Assembly: GCF_001625215.2 (NCBI RefSeq)
Contig: NC_030386.2
Location: forward strand, 36,459,296 to 36,523,295
DNA length: 64,000 nt
Direction: 5' to 3'
DNA from: Daucus carota subsp. sativus
Taxonomy: Eukaryota > Streptophyta > Magnoliopsida > Apiales > Apiaceae
The notes beneath the pieces are model-generated. The model was not told the origin of the DNA, ran no database searches, and was given only the letters and a program-made list of their open reading frames with translations. The number at the start of each line of letters is the position of its first letter. Position 1 is the first letter of the stretch. The position numbers were made by a program, and so were the translations under genes. Below, in pieces: positions 46,878-59,493 of the stretch.

Positions 46878-47660
46878 TCATTCAGAGATGCATTTAAATC
46901 CGCGGCATATCCACAACCATATCGCAAACATGATACAACAGACAATCAAGTCCACCGACAACACAATCCAGAGTTGTTTCTTCCAAACTCGCTTTGCCTT
47001 GTCAACAACAAACAGTCCATTTTTGTGACTGCTTATTAGAGAAAATTCTCTGCTCGAGGTAATGCCATTGTCACAAGACATATCCACCTTGTTCTCCTTC
47101 GAAACCTCTTCTTTACAACCACTCGCCTCCCCGAGAAACCTCCTTTTCTTCTTCATCACATTCTTCTCTGATCCTCCTAACAACGGAGTCAATCCGACTC
47201 TGTTATCTCTAACTGAACACGAACCACTATCGTCACTCACAACCAACTTCCCACCATCCAGGCTCTCCTCGCCCAAAGGCGCTGCCACCAATTGATGGAA
47301 CACCGGATATAAATCCCCTTGGAAGCAATGCGGCTTCAAATTACTCAATTTCTTGACAGAATTCTTATCAAGAACCCTAGTAAACGAGCCGATCACACTC
47401 TTAAGAAAGGAAACGCACAAGGGTTTCTCAAGATTCCCATCAAAGATTCCGAAATAAACAAAAGGGTCTTCAATTAAGTACATATAAATCCTTTTCCTAA
47501 CACTATGAGAGTACATGGAATGAAATTGCGGGGTTTTCTCAAGGCATTTCAGAGCTAAGGCGCCAAGATCTTCATCTTTGGATATAAATTCAGCTAGAAT
47601 TGTAGTTCCTTTGGCAATACAGGCGTAAAAGATCATCTTAGAATACATACTAGACATCAT
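46878..47660 (-). CDS. PHYL: Phytolongin (longin domain, C-terminal membrane anchor)
   Basis: A single exon of 783 nt codes for 260 residues. Residues 5-115 look like a longin domain (FYACIAKGTTILAEF, then LEKTP and RIYMYLIEDPFVYFGIFDG), as in VAMP7-type R-SNAREs. The SNARE coiled coil is replaced by a charged, Ser-rich linker (MKKKRRFLGEASGCKEEVSK). The C-terminus has one membrane span (IVLSVDLIVCCIMFAIWLWI, about residues 230-252). This is the layout of plant phytolongins, membrane-bound non-SNARE longins of the secretory pathway. Intronless genes are usual for the family. I chose the ATG at 47660 because the upstream frame opens with GTG CTA before it. Its start region has two more close ATGs. 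Confidence 0.85.
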   Translation of the reverse strand: MMSSMYSKMIFYACIAKGTTILAEFISKDEDLGALALKCLEKTPQFHSMYSHSVRKRIYMYLIEDPFVYFGIFDGNLEKPLCVSFLKSVIGSFTRVLDKNSVKKLSNLKPHCFQGDLYPVFHQLVAAPLGEESLDGGKLVVSDDSGSCSVRDNRVGLTPLLGGSEKNVMKKKRRFLGEASGCKEEVSKENKVDMSCDNGITSSREFSLISSHKNGLFVVDKAKRVWKKQLWIVLSVDLIVCCIMFAIWLWICRGFKCISE

Positions 47661-47814
47661 TAGCACTCAATTTAAGCACAGAATAAGATCACAATGTGAA
47701 ATTAAAGCGGTAGAGTAAGATCAGAATGTGAAATTGGTTTATAATAAAGATGAAATCTTTCAGATCATTTTGTGGGAAAAAGAGAAAGATTTAGTGGGAT
47801 TGAGAGAGATTGAG

Positions 47815-47864
<50 letters not shown>

Positions 47865-48701
47865 AAATATCAACATGGGGCGGTGGATTGTATTGAGCTG
47901 GATAGACTACGGAGTTATTCGATTCGTGTGTATGCGTATAGTGTGAGAGATAAAGTGCAAGTTAGGGTTTATTCGTCCCCAAATTGACCCAACTTCCGAT
48001 AGATTTATATTATTTTCTTTTTCAGTGAATGATGAAGACCCGATTAGAGATTGACCCAATATCCAATAGACATTTTCCCCTTCAAACGAATGAATTAAAG
48101 TTAGGGTTACTCAGAGAAAAAAAAACGAAGTCATAGTTAAAGGGGTTAGAAACATAATTATTTAAAAAGTTTATGAAGAAGAGTCTAATTTATAATTTAC
48201 TTGAAAATTTCAGATACGATTAAAAAAAAATTGGTGAAGACATGAAGTAGTTAGTGGTTTATAATTTGTGTGGGATTTTATTGACGTCGATTAGAAACTT
48301 TGAATTGGTTGCACACCTCTCTTTAGCAAGTTTGCATATCTGTGCTACATCAGATGCAACCATGGCTAATTAACATTCCCTCCTTTCACAAAATCCATAC
48401 TATGTTTAAAGCAGGGAACTTGATTTCTCAAACCGAGGGATCTACGAGGGAATTTAATATTTTGTTACAAAATCAAAAACTCGATAGACGACAGCTGCAA
48501 CAAATTTTGAATGTCTTGCATAGGCACCACATAATGTTATTGAACTCTTTATGGAGTTTTTTTTTTTTTTTGAAATTGTTCAGAAATATACAATGAAAAG
48601 AAGAGTTCTACATAGTATTATCAACATGAACACTTGATAATAATTTAAGACATGAGTAAAATCACACACCCATAAATGCCATGTCTTATTGTGAAATGTA
48701 A
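47661..48701. other. Intergenic between phytolongin 5' end and the IQD gene 3' end
   Basis: This holds the (AG)n tract and presumably the phytolongin promoter. I see no exon. Confidence 0.4.
47819..47861. repeat. (AG)n microsatellite upstream of phytolongin
   Basis: About 21 AG units lie 160-200 bases upstream of the phytolongin start, on its transcribed side as a (CT)n tract. It may be part of the 5' UTR. Confidence 0.95.
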
Positions 48702-51075
48702 TCAGGTAAACCTGTGTCTCCAGCCATGAGAAAATCTTTCATCACCTCCACTAGAATCAGGGCTGTATCCTGTCATCCATTTAGCCTGTCCATGTTGAAG
48801 CAGACTGCTTTTCGGGCTCTTCAGGACCTGATACCCTGCAGTTCCTCCACCTGAGCTTGACGAGTCTGCATTACCTAACCCGAAAATAGGTCCTCTCCCA
48901 GTAGATGTATTCCACTGGTTGGCAGATGAGTTTCTCGGCTTAGTTGTCATTGGGCCCTGGCTTCTGACTTTGGCTTTAGCAGACTCTGTGGGTGCCATGT
49001 AGCTAGGGACAACATCTAGCCCAGACTGTCTATTTGGCCTAGTCGAAAATTGTGCTAATTCAAGAGTATTCCCTCTTAGCCGGCCCATGGGGACATGTTC
49101 TGAGGCCATGGGCATTGCCATTTCAATTTCAACTGTCTTCTCAGACATGTTGTCTGTAGTAGTAAGTGTTGTGTAGGAGCTGTCATGAGGTCCTAGGTTG
49201 CCGAGGTGACCAGGCTGCGACGCCATCCAACGCTCTAGCCAATTCCATCCCCATTGTTGTTTGTCATGCTCATTGCTCAGTTGTGCAAATTCATCCCCGT
49301 GTAGGTCCCAGTGTGAGTGTGCAATCTTTTGTTGCTGTTTATGATTCCAAAAGTTAATTTAGGATCTCATAATTTACAATGAAGTTCAGAAAAACATAAA
49401 ATTAAGGCAACTGATTAATTAGCAGATAAACAAAAGTATGACACAAGTACATAGCTAACCTGATAAGCAAAAGCATATGCAAGAGCTCTCTCCCTTTTCA
49501 AGTCAGCGTCATGTTTCCTCATACTACTTCCCTTGATTTTCTCCCTGGTCTGATCTTCATAGTCACACGCTTTTGATCCGAAACTTCTTTCTGGGGTCTT
49601 CTGTGTATGGTTGTCTTTCTTGGGTGCTAGTTTATATTCTTCCTTGATTCTTTCCTCAAATTTTTCATGGGCTAATTGGAGTCTGCGGGCACGAACTCTT
49701 GACTGCACTTGTAAAAGTGCCTGCATGCATCGCATAGTCATATGTGCTTGCTTGCGAACATTATGGCCCCTCACTAATGCTTGCAGCCTCACTAATCCTT
49801 TCAAAGCACGCAAAGCACGTCTAGCCTAGACACCCAAAACACGACAAAAATTAAACAACTAAAAGCATTAAAATCCACAATTGAATCTCAATGGTATCAA
49901 GATATATATGATACATGTATAAACTTACCAGATATCCTCGGTAACATGATTGTATGAAGATTGTAGCTCTTTCTTCCTTAGAATTACGTCCATAGCCAGC
50001 TAAGCGAACAACTTTAGCTGCTGCTTGTGCAGCTGCAACAGCAGCCTCAGCTGCTGCTGCAGTTGCCACTGCAACAGCATTAGCATGCTGGTCCTCAGTT
50101 ACCGGAGAGAACGAGTCTTCATTACTATCATCATTGGTGGTATCTGGTGAACTCTCTGCTGGAAAATGTTCGAATGACACAACCTCAGGCACATCTTGTT
50201 GCGACTTGTTTCCATTCTCTTTCTGGAAAAATTAGCCATGCTAATCTTTAGGGTTATCACAATTATACTACTAATACAAGAAGAACAAAATTTATCATCT
50301 TCTTAATGGCAAAATAAATATCTCTTCAAGAACTGACACGAGCTAACTGGACCGATTGGGATCTAACACAGGGAGCACATGATGATCAACTAGGATGATG
50401 TGAAAGCAGAGGTGGCATTAAAATAAACATGTCATTAAAAATATCAAATTTTTGTCATAATAAAAACAGGGACCATACATATAATGCCCTTTTTGTAGTA
50501 GCTATAGATCCAACAAGAATTAAATCCATCTCCCCCACCCTAATTACCTATAATTAAATTTGATGAACTCAATACAAAAAGTAACATTGTCTAAACATCT
50601 TTGCCAAGAGTGTTAAATTTCGCAAACAGTTAATATCAGGCTAAATACATAGTAAAAGATGTAAAATTTTCCTCTACTACAGAGCTCCTTATAGAATAAT
50701 CTGCTAGAATTTAGTAGAGAAGGTCAGAGTAATAACAAGTTTAACCATTTGAGATTTCTAATAAATTTAAGTTTCTGGTAATTGTGGTTACCCATAAAAC
50801 AGTAAGAATCATTTCATATTTCATGAACATCTATTTAAATGATTCTTCTGCAGCAGGAACCATCCAAATAAATATATTTAGCTCTGGAAATGCAGCTAGT
50901 ATAAGAATGAAATGAAACTATATTTTCCTGGCATGCTGAAATTTTAATACCAAACATTAGACAAAATAATAGTCAGGGAAGTTGAGCTCACCCTCGAGTC
51001 CGGGGGCAGGTCTTTAGAAGAAGGCTTGAAGACTCTCCTGACAGAAGAGAACCATCCGGAACCTTTCTTCCCCAT
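48702..51075 (-). CDS. IQD: IQ67-domain (IQD) protein
   Basis: Four exons on the minus strand (50992-51075, 49929-50222, 49460-49825, 48702-49334) give 458 residues. The IQ67 domain lies at about residues 112-178: [20 protein letters not shown] is the IQ calmodulin-recruitment core, followed by [20 protein letters not shown] and further Arg-rich helices. The intron between YL and ARR sits inside the domain in phase 0, a hallmark of plant IQD genes. The N-terminus ([18 protein letters not shown]) is basic and an Ala-rich segment precedes the domain. The C-terminal part has [12 protein letters not shown] and SPDSSGG motifs. IQD proteins are calmodulin-binding scaffolds at microtubules and membranes. 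No defects seen. Confidence 0.92.
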
Positions 51076-54000
51076 TAATATTTTTTCAAGAGAAAGAAAA
51101 AGGTCTAGCAGTAGACTGGTAATAGTGCAGTAGAGAAGAAGAGAGAAAAGAAAGGAAGCAAGAGCTTTCCAGCAATTGTTGTTGAGTATTTATCACAGTC
51201 ACAGCTGAGGAGCCAAAGGCCTAAATTTAAGCTTCTTCTAGTGCTTGTACTGCATTACCCACATACATGCACACATCCACTTGTCATCCACAAATAGGGT
51301 TCGGACACGTAGACCGGACTTGCCCTCATTCACAAGGCTTGTTTTAATCACTACTTAGTGTACACTTCCACCCTTTCTGATGCATACATGAAAAGTTATG
51401 AGCATTTTAATCATCTTTAACAAACAGTTCGTCAAAGAAAATAAATAGGATTTGATTTCTCCAGAAGGTGATACATTTATTATGCCCAAGGGTGCCCTGT
51501 GTTTTGGGTCAATATACATTGCAGATTGTTGTCATTTCTGTCAGTAGCAAACCAAATTGCAAAAGGAAATGTCATAAAGAAATTTGATGAACTTTCGTAC
51601 TACTGCTGTAATAATAATTTCTTACCTAATAATACGACAGATGAATGAATGTATGTTTGATACATTTCAAGTTAGTTGTGGCATCAATTATCGGCTCTTG
51701 ACATTGAAGGTATGTAATGTAATGCATGATTTTTACATCTCACTGTATATCGAAATTATTGGACATAATTATTACTTTAATATATGCTCAAGTCTGAATC
51801 TTTGGCAGTTGGAAAGAACTCACAAACCGCAGAAGATTTAATAATACATAGGAAATTTTTGATGTCATTACATTTTTGGAAGTAGGCCTTAAAACACAAA
51901 GGCTGTTGCTCAGACTTTTTATAAAATAAAAAAGCCAAGTTCAGGAGATCACTCTTTAGCAGCATACTCCAATTACATTAACAAGCACCATATTATACTA
52001 ATGAATTTCATGTATGGTATTGTGCTCTAATAGAGTAATGGTCGTAAAAATTTGACACACGTTTGCTTACTGGAATTCATATACAATCTTATGCAGGACA
52101 CAGAGAATCAATACAGTTCTGTCTGGAGAAGCAGATGTTATATTCCCAAAAAGTTCCGGAACTACTATGTGTTGAAATGCATTTTTATAGTTTTCAAATC
52201 TTGTTCTGTCAGTCATAGTACATCAGTCATCAGAGGCTAACTAATACCGGGAATATTAATGCTGGATCATCTGATCAGCATTTTCTTTGTCTTCATGGAT
52301 CCCTGGTTTGTTGGTTTGCTACCTACATAGTCTTTTAAGTGCAAGAGGAGGAGAAACGAGGGCTCGAACCCGTAACATTGTCACCAGGAAGGCCAGAGGG
52401 GCCGTGGAGATGAGATTTTATCTACAGGCTATTTCTGAATCTTCCCTGGAGGATAAGCTCTATTTTCCCTGGTTTTTTTGCAGGTTGAATAGAAGCCATA
52501 CATAACAAGTAAAGTCGCACAGCAGCCTATACTTTTTTATTCTGCCATTCTGTTTCTTTGTATACAATTTATAGTTTTACAAACTACTCAATGTAACTCT
52601 TGCACTACATCCAGCATCATGACATTGACATAGCGTAAGATTTGTCACATACACAAGGAAAAATATTACGGTACATTTATCTTTTCCTTTCCTTAGCTGA
52701 ATTGTAATTGTTTAACAAATTTCTGAAGTTAAATTAATACATAATTTGTATTTTATCTGTGCTTTGACGGGACTCACACATATTACTGGTAAGACAATCT
52801 GGATCAAATATCGAGTTTTATTTGAAAATTGGTCAACTTCTGAATTTCAACTTCAATAATAAGTCACAACTGCAATAAATTGGTAATCTACGAACCCGTC
52901 ACAGGGTCTTCAAAAGATCATTTATACTTATAAATGATGAATTAAACTGAACTAAAATCTACTCGATGTGAGACCGGAGTATTACAACTCACAACCCCGC
53001 AAGTTCAGGGTAACTCTGTCCAAGATAGGATTTACATACATCTAACAGACTTTGATTTACAAATAAGTATTGAAATTAAAGAGATGAGAGTCCATGTTGT
53101 TGGCGCATCCTCTTGGCTCATGGGACTAAAACAAACCAAGTAAAATAATAAGAAAGATATGCAAATATTTCTGGGAAGAAACTAAAAAAATGTGCAGTAG
53201 AGAAAAAGCAAGTGGTGAATAGAATAAAGTGAAGAGCAAGTAATGGGGAGGGATGGAAAAGAACAAGAAGATGAAGAAGAACACCCACCACCAAGGAACG
53301 CATATCACTAGAATCAAATCATCCAAGGCACCGAGCCCACCTTCCTTAATAACATCACCAACGTGCTGTGCTTTCATTATTGTTTCTTTTCTCCTACATA
53401 CTTAGCTGTACTTGAATTATCAACCAACCTGTAACACTTTTTTACATTCCATTGTGTTCATATTTTTATTAATTAAATGTTGCATGCAAGAATATTATTA
53501 TGTACACAATGATTATGGTGTTTTACTTCAGAGTGTCAAATTCAGGAATATTCTTCATTTATTTTATGATTTTCTGAACGTTTATTACTAACAAAATGAT
53601 TATAAATAAGACTATAAGAGTATGGTACATTTTATAATCCGGAGTTTAAAGCTGGGAGAGGTCAACTTCTTGCGCCTACCGTTCATTGTGATGCAATTTG
53701 GAAAGATCACAACATGAATAGATTTTTCTTAAAAAAATCAAATACATTTATAACATACTGTATTAATTATCCATCAAAGATGTTGTACAATAACATGCTT
53801 GTTCCTAAAGTCTGCCGGGGAATGGGCTGGCAAAATGTTGAATTTCGGTTTGAACTGGTACGAATGCAAGGGGGAGTTCGATTTTGGAGACGGTGCACTT
53901 CTGTGATTTCATTTTTAATGTTTTATATATAATAAATTTATGTTTAAATTTCTATTTTTAGTTATGTTAAAAAAATTATATAGTTATACGATCAATACAC

Positions 54001-54950
54001 TCTAATTTTGTATTAAAGTAAACTAGTACAAAATAATTTAACTATAATTTTGAAAAAGAAACTTCATATAAGAAGATACGATTATTTGAATAAAAGAAAT
54101 TCTACTTCTCCGGATTTGTATCTATCAATAAAATTATCTTCCTTCTGATTGGAAAAAAGATCAACTAGGACTAGAAATTGATATAAATTTAGAAAAAAAA
54201 TATTATATAAATATATCAATTATTTTTAATTTTTAAATATTATCTGACTAAAAATAATAATTAAAAAAAAAACTCAAGGCACTCGATATCATATACTTAT
54301 CATTTAGCAAATAAAACATATTACTGTAAAAAATAATGTGTTAAAAACGACTTTAATATGTGTGTGTGTGTATACACGTGTGTGTATATTTGTTATGAAT
54401 TACACAATTATAACTTATTTCTAGACTTTTTTTCAATTTTTTTTAAACATTAATTTTTTAAAACTAGAAATCTCTGGCCGAAATAATTGCGAATCCATAA
54501 TCCTAATTGTTAACAAATTAAGGGATTGTTTGGTTCACCGAATGATGTGTCGTTGGAATGAGAGATCAGGTAGGTTATGATATGGAATTAATTTATCATA
54601 TCATGTATTTGATCAAGTGACGGAATCAATATATTTCATTTAAAAAATTAAGTTTTTTTTTGAAACATAAAAAATTAAGTTATTAATTTATAGTAATTAA
54701 AAATATCAATATTATTATTATTATTATATATTTTTACATTATTGATTATTTTTGAATTAAATATTAATATAATTATTTAAGTAAAAATAAAATTGATTTG
54801 CCTACTTTCATCTCATATCCGCCTCTTTAATTATAAGAAACTCATATGTTGATACATTGAGATTTAAATTTGAAATTTACTTTTTGCCCGACACCCGTAT
54901 GAAACTGATATTTGATTTCAGAAATCTATGAACCAAACTATTCTTTTGGG
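51076..54950. other. Intergenic, mostly unremarkable
   Basis: IQD promoter and then AT-rich sequence. A possible short ORF at 53126-53377 (-) is listed separately. Around 52358 there is a GGGCTCGAACCCG stretch resembling retroelement or tRNA-derived sequence, without a recognisable structure. Confidence 0.45.
53126..53377 (-). CDS. Possible short hydrophobic protein (83 aa)
   Basis: An open frame starts MKAQHVGDVIKEGGLGALDD and turns strongly hydrophobic (VPWWWVFFFIFLFFSIPPHY, then LLFTLFYSPLAFSLL). The first 30 residues have balanced, protein-like composition; the rest may be a fortuitous translation of T-rich DNA. I recognise no family. No obvious splice continuation. Confidence 0.3.
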   Translation of the reverse strand: MKAQHVGDVIKEGGLGALDDLILVICVPWWWVFFFIFLFFSIPPHYLLFTLFYSPLAFSLLHIFLVSSQKYLHIFLIILLGLF

Positions 54951-55941
54951 TAGGGCTGAGCAGAACCGAACCGAAACCGAAAAACCGGACCGGACCGAAT
55001 AATTTCGGTCCGGTCCAGTCCTAATTTCCTGAAATTTCGGTCCGTTCGGGTATTTCGGTCCGGACCGAAATAAAATACGGTCCGGTCCGGTCCCCATCGA
55101 AAAACTTCGGTCCTGGACCGAACCGACCTAACTTTTATATATAATATAAATAAAATTTTTATTTTATATATTAAATAACATATTATATTTATACACTTAT
55201 ATTATATTATCTAATATCTATATTCACGGACTCTATACGACTATACCTAATCTAATCGAGCTTTGAGCATACCTAATCTTCTGACTATCTAACTATCCAC
55301 GGTGCCGCAACACAGTATCTCACTATCTTGTTCGAGTATGAGAAATCGATAACTCTGGTTTCTATATAAATGTTTACCAGGAAAAGTACAAATTTTATCA
55401 ACTCAACTGTACATTTCATTACATAATATAAGATAGAAATATGGTATGCAAATCTCCTCTGTTCCTTCGCTAAATTAATCTTTTACAGTTATTTTGCCGA
55501 GTGCCATTGAATTAGCAACCATGGTGTGATGCAGATGTTTAAGAATAGTTTACTTGTTTAGTAGTTTACCTGTTTGGACATGCTTTTTCTCTTTAAGTTT
55601 TGCTTCTGAATTCTGATGCTATGTTATTTGCTTGTCTTATAGTTGGAGATTTGGAGTGGTGTTTGAATGTTACTGGCTTTCTAAATCATGTGTTGGTCGC
55701 TGCATTTTTTTACATTAATTATGCTTGATGTTTCCTTTATAACACAGATTAATTTAAATTTTTCAAAAAAAGTTCGGTTCTGACGGACCGGACCGGACCG
55801 ACCGAACTATTTCGGTTCGGTTCCGGTTCGGTCCATATACAAACTTCAGTCCGGTCCGGTCCAGAAATTTTCAGAAGTTCGGTCCTCGATTCGTTCAGTC
55901 CAGTCCGGTTCTGGACCGAACCGTCCGAATGATCAGCCCTA
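54951..55941. mobile_element. hAT-like non-autonomous element with CGGTCCGG arrays, perfect 8-bp duplication
   Basis: The left end is TAGGGCTGAGCAGAACCG, and the right end in reverse complement is TAGGGCTGATCATTCGG. Exact 8-bp direct repeats CTTTTGGG (54943-54950 and 55942-55949) flank the 991-bp element. Such a duplication together with a TAGGGCTG-type terminus indicates the hAT superfamily. Both subterminal regions are packed with CGGTCCGG, CCGAACCG and CGGACCG motifs in both orientations, which may act as transposase binding sites. The interior is AT-rich and carries no ORF above background. Confidence 0.9.
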
Positions 55942-56355
55942 CTTTTGGGAGTATTATTTTACGATTATTGTTTAGTGTCTTTCCCTGTACTTGCAATTTC
56001 TTCCACTTATGACCCAATTCCCAATTTAAAATTCGTAATAATTCTCTTTATCCTGAGAATTCAAAATAAAGAGAAAAATATTTAAAATAAAGAAGCCTTT
56101 TCTTTTTTGTTGGGTAAAAGTGCTGTTTGGCTGTTTGGTTATTGTAATTGTAATTCTCTCTCTCTCTCAATCCTCTCGATCTCTCTCTCCTTCTGCGTGT
56201 TCTTTCTCCAAAAATACATATAACCCTCCCCTCCTTGCAACAAAGAACTTAAAACCCAACTTCTCAAAATCCAATAAAATGATGATCTTGAAATCATCAA
56301 CAAATTAGAAGATTTAGAGGGGTGGGTAATTCAAGATTCGTGTGTAAAAGACAAG

Positions 56356-59300
56356 ATGGATATAGATAACATAGAGTGTGTATCATCATCAGATGGAATT
56401 GAAGATGATGAGATCCATCATCACCACCATCCTGTTAATCAGAGGCATCTGTACCCTTTAAAGACTCATAACAAGAATATAATTATTGGGTCTGTTCCAG
56501 GGATTGCTCCTGCTACAAGCGTTCATGAGTTGTTGGAATGTCCTGTCTGTACTAATTCTATGTACCCACCTATTCATCAGGTTTGTTTTCTCATCTGGGT
56601 CTCTTTTGTTTTTGTGTTTTTATCATCTGTTTATGTATGATATTTTGTGTGTTTGGTTTGGGGGTCTTTGTTCTGTTGATTTTGATGAGGGTTTTTTGTA
56701 TGAATTTCGGTGTATTGTTGGTGAAGTTTTGGTTTTTATGGTTTGTGGCTGCTAGGTAGGTGGAAGAGAGGGGGGGGGGGGGGGGGGGGGGGGAGGGGTT
56801 GGATTTTAAAGATTTCGAAGTTGTTATGTACAGATAATACCTAATGATATGGTTTTCTTAGATATTATATGGAACGTGTTGTGATTGAATCATATTGCTT
56901 AGTTGCTTGGTTCAATTCTGGTGTGTTATTAGTTGATTTGAATGATGAAATACTCTTCCTGTTGTCTGTACTTCCAGCCTCCAACCAATTTACAAATTCG
57001 CTGTGCTTTTATGGTGTGTTTTTATCCTGCGTGGTTGGTAAATACGATATGATGGAAGATTTCTGGAAAACATTTGAAGGTGGAAGAGGTGAAAGTGAAA
57101 AATGTTAATTGTCAACTTCGAAATTCATGGAGTAGTACTAAGAGAATTTGAAATTGACATTTATTATAAGTCCATTTTGTTTTTTAATACATTCCCTCCT
57201 TATCAACCAATGTTACCTTATTAGACTTTGAAACAAAAATTCCTACTCACATCAATTACCTGAGCTTTTGGTTGGATACAAAATTACCGGTGTCCATCTG
57301 AGGTATCATTTGGGGATTCGTTTTTGTCGCTTTTCATTTTGGATTCAACCAGCGTAACCTTATTTGTTAGACTTCGAAACAAATATTCCTACTTACATCA
57401 GTTAGGCAAGCTTTTGATTGGATACAAATCACTGGTTTCCATCTAACGGTATTATTTGGGGATTCTTTTTGTCGCTTTTCATTTTGGATTCAACCAACAT
57501 AACCTTATTAGACTTTGAAACGAATATTCCTATTTACTTAAATTAGCTAAGCTTTTGATTGGATACAAAATCACTGGTTACCATCTAAAGGTATTATTTG
57601 GGGATTCTTTTTGTCGCTTTTCATTTTGGTTATTATGTCATGACAAATGAAAAAATTAATCCAATGATCATAGAGTGTCCTCAACTGGTCAGTTCATCAC
57701 GGAAATTTTATTTTAATGCTGGAATATGTGAATATGCCAGTTAGGGGTCTACTTAAAATGCACCTTTAATCAACTCCTGGGCTGGTATTGCACATTGCCT
57801 ATGTATCCAGTAATAGCAAGCAACTTGTGTCTTGAACTGGACGTTGACAGTCTATAGTTTTCAATCTGCATGTCTGTTGTTTGCGTCCTATAATGGTCTG
57901 CATTTAGTATGTAAAATGTTAGACACTTCATCTTGTATATGAACAAGGACTTCTTACGGAGCCTCTTTCTGCCATCACAGGGTCTCTATACGTGTAATCT
58001 ATACCTTGTATTTTTATCTGATGTCTGACTATATGAATGAGGCTTACCCGACTTTGAGAAAGTGTTAACATTGTAATGGCACTAACCCTTATTGCTCGCA
58101 AATGTATTGAGGTTGTCACATAATGACATATCTTTCTAGCTGCTTTACCTTGTTCCATAGATAAAGAGATGCTGAACTAACTAATATACATCTTTTCTGC
58201 CTTCATTCCAAACTGGCCTTTCATTTTATTACATCTGCTTGCATGTAAATAGTGCCAATATGCTGGGGATTGTGGTTCCCTCAATTGTTCACTACACTGA
58301 TGAATTGCCTTTTTACTAATAACTGCATCCTTACAGTGTCCCAATGGTCACACTTTGTGTTCGACCTGTAAAACAAGGGTTCATAACCGGTGTCCTACAT
58401 GTAGACAAGAGCTGGGAGATATCAGGTGCCTGGCTCTGGAGAAGGTAGCAGAATCTCTTGAACTTCCATGCAAGTATTACACACTGGGTTGTCCAGATAT
58501 TTTTCCATATTACAGCAAACTTAAACACGAGGCAGTGTGCAATTTTAGACCATACAGTTGCCCATATGCTGGATCAGAGTGTGCTGTAAACGGTGATATT
58601 CCTTTTCTGGTTTCCCATCTGCGCGATGACCACAAAGTGGACATGCACTCAGGATGTACATTCAACCATCGATATGTAAAATCAAATCCTCGTGAAGTAG
58701 AAAATGCCACTTGGATGCTAACAGTAAGTCCTCTAACTCTCATTTCTCACTTTGTCTTCTACTTGTATACGTCTCCCTCGATTGACCTAATGATGGACCT
58801 GTGCTGTGTAGACACTGTTAAGATAGGTTTGAACACCAAATTGCATCTGTTTTTGCGTGTCTTCTCTTGATGTGAAGTTTAGAATAGATTGCATAATACA
58901 TTGACAACACTTGTTTCGTGAACTTACATGCATGGATAAAACTTAAAAGTGTCTGATATAAACATGCACATATTTATCGACTTAATCATTATCATTGTAA
59001 CTGTCTGGTGATAACTGCCAACCTGCTTCTGGGTAATGCACTACATCGTTCAGATTGTATGATGATTGACTTTCCACTTTTAAAAAAAATATGTATTGGA
59101 TGCCTCAAGATGATGTACCTTTTGTGATAGGTATTCCATTGCTTTGGTCAGTACTTTTGCCTTCACTTTGAAGCATTCCAGCTCGGTATGGCTCCCGTAT
59201 ACATGGCATTCCTTCGTTTCATGGGTGATGAGGCTGATGCTCGCAATTACAGTTACAGCTTAGAGGTAGGAGGTAATGGTAGAAAACTGACATGGGAGGG

Positions 59301-59493
59301 TACCCCACGCAGCATCCGTGATAGCCACAGGAAGGTTAGGGACAGCCATGATGGGCTAATTATTCAAAGAAATATGGCACTCTTCTTCTCTGGGGGAGAC
59401 AGGAAGGAGCTGAAGCTTAGAGTTACTGGAAGGATATGGAAAGAACAACAGAATTCAGATGCCGGGGTGTGCATACCAAATCTTTGTAGCTGA
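56356..59493 (+). CDS. SINAT: SINAT-type RING E3 ubiquitin ligase (Seven-in-absentia family)
   Basis: Three exons (56356-56580, 58337-58723, 59131-59493) give 324 residues. The C3HC4 RING spans about residues 62-98 (ECPVC, then CPNGH, CSTCK and CPTC). It is followed by the Sina-type cysteine/histidine zinc fingers (LPCKYYTLGCPDIFPYYSKL, HEAVCNFRPYSCPY, HLRDDHKVDMHSGC) and the substrate-binding MATH/TRAF-like domain (VFHCFGQYFCLHFEAFQLGM and onward). SINAT proteins dimerise and ubiquitinate regulators such as auxin- and stress-related transcription factors in known plants. The N-terminus has a His/Pro-rich stretch (DDEIHHHHHPVNQ). The gene has a CT-rich 5' UTR before 56220 and a poly-G and tandem-repeat-bearing intron 1. 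It appears intact. Confidence 0.95.
56770..56793 (+). repeat. Poly-G tract (24 G) in SINAT intron 1
   Basis: A homopolymer of 24 G is followed by A and GGGG. It could form a G-quadruplex in the transcript, and its exact length is error-prone in sequencing. Confidence 0.9.
57204..57629 (+). repeat. Three-copy ~143-bp tandem repeat in SINAT intron 1
   Basis: Units begin at 57204, 57346 and 57491, each with CAACCA, TTAGACTTTGAAAC (copy variants), GCTTTTGATTGGATAC and GGGGATTCTTTTTGTCGCTT. The unit length is 142-145 bp with about 10-15% differences. It is a local minisatellite within the 1.76-kb intron. Confidence 0.9.

Noticed and set aside
52340-52400. GGGCTCGAACCCG stretch resembling a tRNA T-arm
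   Set aside because: No acceptor stem, D arm or anticodon arm around it; more likely chance or a retroelement relic.
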